Shown here piece after piece: positions 1 to 6,445 of a stretch of 27,219 nt of DNA (positions within the stretch are counted from its first letter, which is position 1; every line of letters starts with the position of its first letter). The notes beneath the pieces are model-generated. The model saw nothing but the letters and a program-made list of their open reading frames with translations, did not search any database and was not told the origin of the DNA. A program made the position numbers and the translations under genes. Source of the stretch: an uncultured Bacilli bacterium (lineage in GTDB: Bacteria; Bacillota_I; Bacilli_A; RF39; UBA660); assembly GCA_910576985.1 (NCBI GenBank), contig CAJTLA010000018.1, positions 1 through 27,219 on the forward strand, written 5' to 3'.

Positions 1-2
1 CA

Positions 3-224
3 AGTGCAACAACAGCATGTAATTCAGGAATATGTTACGGACATGCACTAAGTGAGACGAGCGGATGGTATTCAGATAACGCCGGCTTCGTCGATTCGAC
101 TTGGCCGTGGTTCCGTCGTGGCGGTGATTATAGCTTTACGACGGGTGCGGGAGTGTTCAGCTTCGGTCGCAGCAATGGTGGTGCGAACGACTACTACTCG
201 TTCCGGGTGGTAGTGCTCGGGTAG
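3..224 (+). CDS. C-terminal end of a GC-rich surface/pilin-like protein with a hypervariable-looking tail (partial)
   Basis: Only the last 73 codons are in the window; the reading frame is open from base 3 to a TAG at 222. The tail carries W-x-R-R-G-G near 'PWFRRGGDY', then 'GAGVFSF', 'GGAND' and 'SFRVVVLG' at the very end. This is the C-terminal signature of C-type-lectin-like/FGE-fold domains found in prophage, pilin-like and diversity-generating-retroelement (DGR) target proteins. Base composition is odd: 58% and 57% G+C in lines 61-120 and 121-180, against roughly 30% in neighbours, and Arg is coded by CGT/CGC/CGG rather than AGA. That suggests transfer or a special templated segment. The N-terminal part, and so the true function, lies outside the window. 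Confidence 0.7.
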   Translation, partial: SATTACNSGICYGHALSETSGWYSDNAGFVDSTWPWFRRGGDYSFTTGAGVFSFGRSNGGANDYYSFRVVVLG

Positions 225-283
225 AGCTTGTCTTTTTCTTGACAAAACTAGTTAAATTTTTCATTTCTTTTTTCTAGAGGAAC

Positions 284-292
284 TGCTATACT
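284..292 (+). promoter_or_regulatory. Extended -10 promoter for the DUF3048 gene
   Basis: TG-C-TATACT fits TGnTATAAT. There is no convincing -35 box. The expected start near 299 leaves a leader of about 13 nt that contains only the ribosome site AGGA (299-302). Confidence 0.5.
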
Positions 293-311
293 TAAAATAG
301 GATGTGATAAT

Positions 312-1370
312 GTGAAAAAGAAAATAGACAAAAAAATGATTATTATAATTTTAATCATTGTTGGTTTGATTGCCTCTCTTACTATTTACTTTTACTTTTT
401 TAAAGATAAGAAAATAGAACCAGTAAAAAAAGAACAAAAAACAGAAGAAAAAAATCCAGAATCGAAACCACAACCCAAATTGCAAATTGTCAATGAAGAA
501 TCCAAAACAAGACCATATGCAGTAATGATTAATAACAACTCTAAAGCTTGGCCTAACCATGCAGGCCTAAATGATGCCTATTTGGTATATGAAATGATTG
601 CAGAAGGCGGAATTACACGAATGATGGCACTGTTTAAAGATCAAACAACAGAACGAATAGGATCTGTTAGAAGTTCTAGACATTACTTCTTAGACTATGC
701 CTTAGAAAATGACGCCATTTATGTTCATTTTGGTTGGAGCCCACAAGCCCAATCTGATATTTCAACACTTGGAATCAATAATATCAATGGAATTTATGAT
801 GGATCAGGTTTTTGGAGAGATAGAACCTTAGGAGTAGCATATGAACATACAGCTTATACAAATATTGAAAAAGTTTCTGCCATTGCGAAAACGAGGGGAT
901 ATACTAGAAATACCAACAAAGAATTGTTACTCAATTATAGCATTCCAGAAATTGGATTAGAAAAAATAGAAGGAGCTATGATTGCTAATTCCATAACCAT
1001 TCCATATTCACAAACACATACAACAAGCTATCAATATAATCCAGAAACGAAAACATATTTAAGATCTATGAATGGATATGCTCATAGAGACGGTGTAACC
1101 AAACAACAATATTCTGCAAAAAATATCATTATTCAAAAAGTAGGAAACTATTCTATGGACTCCTACGGAAGACAGAATTTAAATAATATTGGAAATGGAA
1201 CAGGATATTATATTACCAACGGATATGCAGTCCCAATTGCTTGGTCAAAAGCAAGTAGAAGCGCTCAAACAAAATATCAATATCAAGATGGAACAGAAAT
1301 TACGGTCAATGATGGAAACACTTTTATTCAAATAGAACCAATGAATATGACGCCTACTTTTTTAGAATAG
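312..1370 (+). CDS. DUF3048 (YerB-like) membrane-anchored protein
   Basis: The protein has 352 residues. A hydrophobic segment at about residues 9-29 follows Lys-rich residues and has no lipobox, so it is probably an N-terminal membrane anchor with the rest outside the cell. A Lys/Glu/Pro-rich linker runs to about residue 55. The body shows the DUF3048 signature: 'RPYAVMINN', 'YEMIAEGGITRMMALF', 'IGSVRSSRHYFLDYA' and a C-terminal 'GYYITNGYAVPIAWSK' followed by 'GNTFIQIEP'. The family includes Bacillus subtilis YerB, whose biochemical role is not established. The start is GTG at 312, since the nearby ATG at 309 is followed at once by TGA and the next in-frame ATG (336) lacks a ribosome site. 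The gene is monocistronic, ending in a hairpin terminator. Confidence 0.88.
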   Translation: MKKKIDKKMIIIILIIVGLIASLTIYFYFFKDKKIEPVKKEQKTEEKNPESKPQPKLQIVNEESKTRPYAVMINNNSKAWPNHAGLNDAYLVYEMIAEGGITRMMALFKDQTTERIGSVRSSRHYFLDYALENDAIYVHFGWSPQAQSDISTLGINNINGIYDGSGFWRDRTLGVAYEHTAYTNIEKVSAIAKTRGYTRNTNKELLLNYSIPEIGLEKIEGAMIANSITIPYSQTHTTSYQYNPETKTYLRSMNGYAHRDGVTKQQYSAKNIIIQKVGNYSMDSYGRQNLNNIGNGTGYYITNGYAVPIAWSKASRSAQTKYQYQDGTEITVNDGNTFIQIEPMNMTPTFLE

Positions 1371-1388
1371 CGAAAATTCGCTTTTTTC
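1369..1388 (+). terminator. Intrinsic terminator after the DUF3048 gene
   Basis: AGCGAA/TTCGCT arms separated by two A are followed directly by a T-rich tract. The hairpin begins at the stop codon. Confidence 0.75.
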
Positions 1389-1452
1389 TTTACATTATTT
1401 TTGAACATTTTGTGAAAATGTGCATTCATAATATACTAATTTTAAGAAAGTA

Positions 1453-1461
1453 TGATATACT
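1453..1461 (+). promoter_or_regulatory. Extended -10 promoter for the HD-domain gene
   Basis: TG-A-TATACT at 1453-1461, with a second TATAAT at 1461-1466. The -35 region is poor. The start near 1468 lies just upstream of the GAGGTG ribosome site (1472-1477). Confidence 0.5.
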
Positions 1462-1483
1462 ATAATAGTCCGAGGTGAATAAC

Positions 1484-1984
1484 ATGAATACAATACTTGA
1501 TACCGAATATAGTGGAATTGTATATCATATTTTGATAAATGAAGAATTTAATAAAATCAAACAAATAGAACATCATGGAGTAACTAGATTTGATCACTCC
1601 TTAAAAGTATCTTATTACTCTTATAAAATAGCAAAATTATTACATTTAGATTATAAAGAAGTAGCACGAGGAGGATTACTACATGACTTCTTTTTAAGCA
1701 ATGAAAATCGAGATACCAAAGAGCGTTTTTTCTCTACTTTTGTTCATCCTAAAAAGGCAGTATATAAAGCAAGAGAAAATTTTGAATTAACAGAAAAAGA
1801 AATTGATATGATTCGTACTCACATGTTTCCAGTCAATTTAGCGATTCCAAAATATGCCGAAAGCTGGCTTGTAAGCTTTGTTGATAAAGCTGTAGCAAGT
1901 ACTGAGTTCTGTCAAAAATTTAAAGTGAAATTTGCTTATATCATAAATGTATACTTTTTGCTATTATTAAACTATATAAAATAG
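1484..1984 (+). CDS. HD-domain phosphohydrolase family protein
   Basis: The protein has 166 residues from the ATG at 1484. An in-frame GTG at 1475 lies inside the GAGGTG ribosome site and is unlikely to be the start. The HD signature is complete at its core: 'RFDHSLKVS' gives the first metal His (about residue 38), 'GLLHDFF' the His-Asp pair (about 67-68), and a later 'VDKAV' supplies an Asp. HD proteins of this size bind divalent metal and usually hydrolyse phosphomonoesters or phosphodiesters of nucleotides; the substrate cannot be read from the sequence. The C-terminus is hydrophobic (about 150-165), which is unusual for a soluble hydrolase and could pack as a helix or touch the membrane. 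It has its own promoter and terminator and lies just before tRNA-Arg. Confidence 0.8.
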   Translation: MNTILDTEYSGIVYHILINEEFNKIKQIEHHGVTRFDHSLKVSYYSYKIAKLLHLDYKEVARGGLLHDFFLSNENRDTKERFFSTFVHPKKAVYKARENFELTEKEIDMIRTHMFPVNLAIPKYAESWLVSFVDKAVASTEFCQKFKVKFAYIINVYFLLLLNYIK

Positions 1985-2012
1985 AAAAATATCTATCTAT
2001 TTTCTTTTTTTT
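1978..2012 (+). terminator. Terminator after the HD-domain gene
   Basis: AAAATAGA (1978-1985) pairs perfectly with TCTATTTT (1996-2003), followed by C and eight T. It overlaps the stop codon. Confidence 0.7.
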
Positions 2013-2030
2013 GTAGTATAATCTAGTTGT

Positions 2031-2107
2031 GTCTCCGTAGCTCAGTAGGATAGAGCGATTGCCTCCTAAGCAATAGGTCGTTGGTTCGATTCCAATCGGG
2101 GACGCCA
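2031..2107 (+). tRNA. tRNA-Arg (anticodon CCU)
   Basis: This is a 77-nt cloverleaf with encoded CCA. The acceptor GTCTCCG pairs with CGGGGAC (one G-U). The D arm is GCTC/GAGC, the anticodon stem ATTGC/GCAAT encloses CTCCTAA with anticodon CCT, and the T arm GTTGG/CCAAT encloses TTCGATT. It reads AGG codons. A TATAAT at 2017-2022 is a plausible -10 box. A terminator follows at 2121. tRNA 3' ends are common integration sites, and a degenerate copy of this one occurs at 2479. Confidence 0.96.
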
Positions 2108-2120
2108 TTTAGAGGATAGG

Positions 2121-2142
2121 AGGCTTGTCAAAAGCCTTTTTT
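2121..2142 (+). terminator. Terminator of the tRNA-Arg transcript
   Basis: AGGCTT (2121-2126) pairs with AAGCCT (2132-2137) and is followed by a run of T. Confidence 0.8.
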
Positions 2143-2189
2143 AATGATACTATGTATTTGTCAAACTTGCGTAAAATAAAAATGGGAAG

Positions 2190-2239
2190 ACTTAACTCTG
2201 TTAAGTTGAGTACTTACCACAGAGGTGAAAGCACTTAAT
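2190..2239 (+). promoter_or_regulatory. Candidate anti-terminator segment of a transcription switch
   Basis: Segment 2190-2206 forms ACTTAAC/GTTAAGT with a 3-nt loop. Segment 2205-2215 (GTTGAGTACTT) can instead pair with 2229-2239 (AAGCACTTAAT), with 10 of 11 positions pairing including G-U. That sequence is also the 5' arm of the terminator at 2229. The two stems are mutually exclusive, as in attenuators and riboswitches. I do not recognise a known riboswitch or T-box sequence. The next gene downstream is a pseudogene, so any target may be dead. Confidence 0.35.
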
Positions 2240-2261
2240 CCAAGAGATTGAGTGCTTTTTT
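2229..2261 (+). terminator. Strong intrinsic terminator of a short non-coding transcript
   Basis: AAGCACTTAATC (2229-2240) pairs over 12 bp (one G-U) with GATTGAGTGCTT (2246-2257), with a 5-nt loop and a T tract. No coding region directly precedes it; the last upstream gene, the tRNA, already has its own terminator. A short RNA or leader of about 100 nt therefore probably ends here. Confidence 0.75.
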
Positions 2262-2264
2262 CTT

Positions 2265-2584
2265 TATAGGTTACTATTTCACCAAAGTAAAAAGTAGGCC
2301 AGCTAGTAAGAAGATAATATAGATATATTTTAATTGAGAAATATATATCTATCCAGAAACAATAAATATAGGCTATTTAGATGGATAGAAATTTTAAACA
2401 ATAAGTCGCGAATTTGTCGCGAACTTTGTAAAATTATTAGAATTTTTGTCTTTATTAAAAAAGTTTGTTCCTCTCGAAGACACCATTTAGAGAATAAAAG
2501 ATTTGCCAATAGTCTTTTTAATCCATACATTTCCGAAAAAGTTTGCATAATTTAAATAAATATAATAAAGCATCAGATGAGATT
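2265..2584 (+). other. Gene-free, decayed stretch with tRNA-terminator relic and a GTCGC hairpin
   Basis: No convincing gene lies here; open frames on both strands overlap each other and have no ribosome site. Two structures stand out. A hairpin at 2403-2426 has two TCGCGA arms extended by AAG/CTT. Segment 2479-2523 matches the region just after and including the 3' end of tRNA-Arg (2101-2145), see separate entry. The remainder is AT-rich with no recognisable content. Confidence 0.6.
2447..2523 (+). pseudogene. Degenerate copy of the tRNA-Arg 3' end and its terminator
   Basis: Segment 2479-2523 aligns with 2101-2145 with about 8 mismatches, mainly G-to-A and C-to-T type, plus one gap. It keeps 'GAC-CCATTTAGAG' and a T-rich tail. 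The GTCTT at about 2449 is complementary to AAGAC at 2477-2481, like a remnant acceptor stem, but the D and anticodon arms are gone. It is best explained as a duplicated tRNA locus in decay or a footprint of an excised element. Confidence 0.5.
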
Positions 2585-4403
2585 ATGTAAAAGTATACAT
2601 TTGAAAACTTAAATCCATATAAAAATACACTTTATCAAGAATTTTATCAAAAACTATTTCAAAAACTTGGAACCAGTTGTGATTTAATAGGTTTTCCAAC
2701 AAACTGTAGAACAGTATACAAAAAAGCCATTTATATGCCACAAAAATTTATGAATGTGTTGACAACACGTTCCATGAGAGCATCTACTCAGAAAGTCCAA
2801 ACATCACACGCTTATAAAACAAGCGAGAGAATGATCAGTACAAGATATGACCATATGTGCCTTGCTTATATGTTAGGAGTAGATCTTTTACTAGTATTAG
2901 AAAAAAGGGATATCAAATAGATGCCAAAACACAAATTGCCTTTTTATTAAAACTACTGTTACATGACAATGGACACGGACCATTTCCCCATCCATTTGAG
3001 CAAATGGTAAATGGGTACAAAGGAATGCACGAAGATATTGGAAACCGAAACATTTTAGAAGACCCAGAATTATACCAATACTTAGAAAATATTTACCCAG
3101 GTTTAGCTCATAATATCGTTCACTTTGAAGAAGTAGATACTTATGGATTACAAGAATTAGTAGAAGGAATCTTTGATTTAGATAGAGCATCATTTTTAAT
3201 CATAGACACTTGGTTATCAAATCCAAAATTATATCCAGAAAATGATGAACAACAATTAGAAAAATTAATAGATTGTATTTATAATATATTCCATAATATC
3301 ATCTTAAAAGATGGAAAAATATATTATCACCCAGCTTGCTTTTATGATATGGAATTCTTTTTAAAAAAACGAGCTTACAATTACACACATATTTACAATG
3401 GACTAGATAGAATGCTAGATGACATGCTATTACAGCAATATGGAGTTTATTTATTACAAGAACAAAAAACACCACGTTTCTTTGAACAATTACTAAAACC
3501 GATCAGCCCATTTCAAACGTTTCTAAAAGAAATGAAAGAAAAACAAGCAATGATTGACTTAGAACAATACTTTAATTATGGTGATGACGATATGCATATG
3601 ATTATTATGCTATCTCAACTAATAGAAAATGAAAATTTAACTAGATGTACAAGATTATTTCTATCTTTCGAACATAGAATGAAACTTCCATTTGATATAG
3701 AACAAGTAGACCAAAACGAATGGGAGAAAAAACATACTTTAAAGATATGGAAGAACGAACATTAGATATCAGTCCAATTTCAATATATTACTTGTATCAT
3801 CAAAAACAATCAGAACAAATATTAGAGCATGACCAAAAACTAAGAAATATATTTCAGTGCTATTTTTATAAAAATGCAATAGAAATTCTTCGAATCTGTC
3901 TAGCATATCAAAACGAAAATCCAGAAAATTCACTTTTAAATCATCTGATTCCATTATTAATTCACATCGCTAAAAACAAACCATTAGAAGAATATGCCAC
4001 AGAAAAACAAATATCAATGAGACAAATATATACACTTTTATCATTTTATCAAGGAGATAAAAAATGGGAAAACTATGCCAATTTTTTAGCACTCTCCCCT
4101 CAAGAACGAAGTATTTGCTTTAGAGAAATCAAAGCGGATTCATATCAATTCAAAATAGAATTAGAATCCATTTTAGAAATGAACAAACCACTTACAGAAG
4201 AAGCAATTTCAAAAGAAGCATTAATTCAAATGTTATGCCTTTTTAGTTTAAATGGAATTATATTTATAGATCAAGCAATACTAGAATCCAATTATATAGG
4301 AGAAGCAACTAGAAATCAAATAAAAAACCTAATTGGAGAATACCAAATGGGAAATCACGGAAATCAAAAGAATTACAAAATCAAATCTTGCATGAGCGAA
4401 TAA
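2585..4403 (+). pseudogene. HD phosphohydrolase (dGTPase/SAMHD1-like) pseudogene
   Basis: Three open segments in three frames join into one protein of about 600 residues. The ATG at 2585 is followed immediately by TAA, after which the frame reads 'FENLNPYKNTLYQ' and on to 'RYDHMCLAYML'. A shift of -1 at an A6-GGG run near 2901-2912 leads into 'GYQIDAKTQ' and the HD core 'LLHDNGHGPFPHPFEQ' (family form HDIGHGPFSH). A second -1 shift at an A6 run near 3725 leads into 'TYFKDMEERTLD' and through to 4403. Each shift equals the loss of one A from a run of seven. The family removes phosphates from nucleotides such as dGTP; I cannot assign the substrate. With three lesions I call it inactive, but the rest of the sequence is well kept, so decay is recent. 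Sequencing error at the two homopolymers is possible, though it would not explain the TAA. Confidence 0.75.
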
Positions 4404-4416
4404 TTTATGATATCCT
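4388..4416 (+). promoter_or_regulatory. Probable promoter for the DUF6273-like gene
   Basis: TTGCAT, a 17-nt spacer, then TATCCT preceded by TGA (extended -10). It overlaps the end of the pseudogene. Confidence 0.4.
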
Positions 4417-4436
4417 GAATATAGGGTGGTGATTGG

Positions 4437-5360
4437 ATGGCAACATTATTGTCAAAAAAACAAGTAACAGGGAATCATCAAATGGAAATATTGAAAAAAT
4501 ATGGTTCTAATTGTGTTGTAACAGATTATGCAATTATGCTAGGAACAGTAGCGAGTGAATATTTCAAAACCAAACAAGGAGAAACCCTGACTGGAAATTG
4601 GTGGTTAAATCCAGAAGTAAATGGGCAAATGCAGTTTATGGCAAGTCATGGAGGAATCATCGAAAGCGATATTAATCCTCGATGGAATGGAGTTCGTCCA
4701 GCCCTTACATATTCTTTGATAGAACCATTTGTTTCAAAAGAAATAACGAATATATATGAAGTAATTCAGATAGAGTATGGAGAATATCCTCAAACAATTA
4801 TCCCACAAAAGGACGCAATACAGATAAGTCAAGTCTATCAAATTCGTATGTTAAGGCCAACAGGAAATGCTTATACTTCTGATTCTGCTAGTGTTATTGG
4901 TGGGGATCCAGTGGAGCTAGTAAAACACATAGAATATGAATATCAAGGAATGAAATGTATTCGAATGATGGGAAATGAAAATAATGAAGGAAAACGCTTG
5001 TCAGATGGAAGATTTATTAAAAAAGGAGAAGTTTATTGGATTAGAGTAGAACCAATTACTTGGTTAGTCGATAAAAAAGAAGATATCGCGCTTTCTGAAA
5101 AAATTTTATTAGGAGGCCTTCCGCTTTACTTAAAGACTGATCATTCCTGTCAAAATACAGTGGTTAAAAAATTTCTAAACCATCATTTTTTTAGAGAAAT
5201 AAACTTTAATCAAGTAGAAAATATTAGAAGAGCAATTTCGCATGTCGCAGTCGCTTCAAATCACATACAGCTATTAAAAAGCATTATGCGAGAAATACAA
5301 AGCCTTTCTGATACAGAATCTACAATAAAACCCACACAATTTGTAAAAAAAGAACGATAA
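4437..5360 (+). CDS. DUF6273-like protein with permuted motif order
   Basis: The protein has 307 residues with no signal peptide or membrane segment. The start is supported by AGGGTGG eight or so bases before the ATG. Residues 53-90 contain 'GNWWL' and 'NGVRPAL', which in DUF6273/FGE-like proteins normally form the C-terminal end. Later come 'YGEYPQ' (114-119), 'YWIRVEPITWLV' (200-211), 'KILLGG' and 'FLNHHFF' (246-252), which normally lie at the N-terminal end of that domain. So either the domain is circularly permuted or the protein is the end of one copy joined to the start of another. Function is unknown; such domains often occur in surface or phage-related proteins. It has its own promoter and a strong terminator, and lies directly before the sigma-factor operon. 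Confidence 0.7.
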   Translation: MATLLSKKQVTGNHQMEILKKYGSNCVVTDYAIMLGTVASEYFKTKQGETLTGNWWLNPEVNGQMQFMASHGGIIESDINPRWNGVRPALTYSLIEPFVSKEITNIYEVIQIEYGEYPQTIIPQKDAIQISQVYQIRMLRPTGNAYTSDSASVIGGDPVELVKHIEYEYQGMKCIRMMGNENNEGKRLSDGRFIKKGEVYWIRVEPITWLVDKKEDIALSEKILLGGLPLYLKTDHSCQNTVVKKFLNHHFFREINFNQVENIRRAISHVAVASNHIQLLKSIMREIQSLSDTESTIKPTQFVKKER

Positions 5361-5397
5361 AAACCTGTTTTAATAAAATTGCAATAATATATAAATT

Positions 5398-5429
5398 AGG
5401 ACCAAAATAATACTTTTTGGCCTTTTTTT
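5398..5429 (+). terminator. Terminator after the DUF6273-like gene
   Basis: AGG-A-CCAAAA (5398-5407) pairs with TTTTGG-CCT (5415-5423) with one bulged A, followed by a T tract. Confidence 0.75.
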
Positions 5430-5450
5430 ATGTTTATTGAACGATTTTTC

Positions 5451-5478
5451 TTGCAAAATTTGAAAAATTTGTTATACT
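5451..5478 (+). promoter_or_regulatory. Promoter of the four-sigma operon
   Basis: TTGCAA at 5451-5456, a 16-nt spacer and TATACT at 5473-5478, with TG one base before it (extended -10). Transcription would start near 5485, 30 nt before the first ATG. Confidence 0.65.
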
Positions 5479-5514
5479 AGTACAAAAAATTATATAAAAA
5501 AAGGGGAAAATAAA

Positions 5515-6444
5515 ATGAATGTACTATCTATTTATATGAATGAGGTTTTTAGTCTAGGGCCCATTCTAACAAAAGAACAAGAAATGGAAATTGCAACTAG
5601 GATAGCCTCTGGAGATAGTGAGGCCAAACAAATTCTATTTGAGCGAAATCTACGATTAGTCATTAATAGAGCGAAAAAATATGTAGATCATGGCTTGCCA
5701 TTGGAAGATCTCATTCAAGTAGGTAATATTGGATTACTAAAAGCAGTAGAAGGATTTGATGTGACAAGAGAAAATCGCTTTTCTACATATGCAGTCCCTA
5801 AAATAGATCGGGAAATGGAATATGCATATATTAGTACTTCAAGAATCATTAAAGTTCCAGTCATAAAATATGAAATGATTCAAAAACTGAGGAAAATGCA
5901 GACTCTACTATCAGAAAAGTTGTATCATGATCCAACAATAAGAGAACTGGCAGAGGCTTTAGAAATTTCAGAAGAAGAATGTGAATTGTTGATGGAATGG
6001 GAAAAAGATGTCATAAGTTTACAGGCTGTAAATTCAAAAGAAGAAAGAGAATATATTATTGATCCAGGTGGAGAATACTTAGAAGATACCATGAGGTCAC
6101 AGTGGCTGAAAGAAGATGTATTAGGTTTACTTTCTATCTTAAGCGAGAGAGAACAAGAGATTATTTCTATGATTTTTGGCCTCAGAGAAACCAAGCCAAT
6201 GAGTGACACAGAAATCGCAGCAATATATGGAATTTCTAGAAAAAGAATATCACAAATAGAGGCTACAGTATTAAAGAAACTCAGAAAAGCAAAGCAAACA
6301 GAAAATTTAGCAATTTATATGGACAATCCAAGCGAATCTTTAGAAAATCTAGAATTCTTTAAAGAAGAGTATAAAAATTCTTCTAAAAAATACCTTATGC
6401 CGATGGAACGTCCAAAAGAATATGTAAAAAAAGGGAAGAATTAA
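5515..6444 (+). CDS. RNA polymerase sigma-70 family factor, first of four
   Basis: The protein has 309 residues. Region 1.2-like sequence is at 5-34 ('YMNEVFSLGPILTKEQEMEI'). Regions 2.1-2.4 span about 38-118, with 'NLRLVINRAKKY' and 'DLIQVGNIGLLKAVEGFD'. A region 3 helix-turn-helix is at about 120-165. Region 4 is at about 205-262, with the -35 recognition helix 'ISRKRISQIEATVLKKLRK'. The melting segment reads 'RFSTYAVPKIDREME'. The 'TYAVP' form belongs to group 3 sporulation/stress sigmas (SigF/SigG/SigB), while region 4 looks RpoD-like. A tail after region 4 ('YMDNPSESLENLEFF' to 'RPKEYVKK') recurs in the next genes. Ribosome site AAGGGG precedes the ATG. One base separates it from the next gene, so the four are co-transcribed. 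Its promoter targets cannot be read from sequence. Confidence 0.92.
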   Translation: MNVLSIYMNEVFSLGPILTKEQEMEIATRIASGDSEAKQILFERNLRLVINRAKKYVDHGLPLEDLIQVGNIGLLKAVEGFDVTRENRFSTYAVPKIDREMEYAYISTSRIIKVPVIKYEMIQKLRKMQTLLSEKLYHDPTIRELAEALEISEEECELLMEWEKDVISLQAVNSKEEREYIIDPGGEYLEDTMRSQWLKEDVLGLLSILSEREQEIISMIFGLRETKPMSDTEIAAIYGISRKRISQIEATVLKKLRKAKQTENLAIYMDNPSESLENLEFFKEEYKNSSKKYLMPMERPKEYVKKGKN

Positions 6445-6445
6445 A

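Noticed and set aside
1475..1483. Upstream GTG start of the HD-domain gene
   Set aside because: The GTG is part of the GAGGTG ribosome site for ATG 1484; the same holds for GTG 15419 and GTG 21219 and for TTG 19276.
2158..2177. TTGTCA ... TAAAAT as a promoter for the short RNA
   Set aside because: The spacer is only 8 nt, far too short for a sigma-70 promoter.
2190..2261. T-box or preQ1 riboswitch
   Set aside because: No T-box sequence (GGUGG-type antiterminator bulge) or known preQ1 core is visible; only the switching stems are supported.
2334..2555. Open frames on both strands between tRNA-Arg and the HD pseudogene
   Set aside because: They overlap each other, lack ribosome sites and cover the tRNA-terminator relic.
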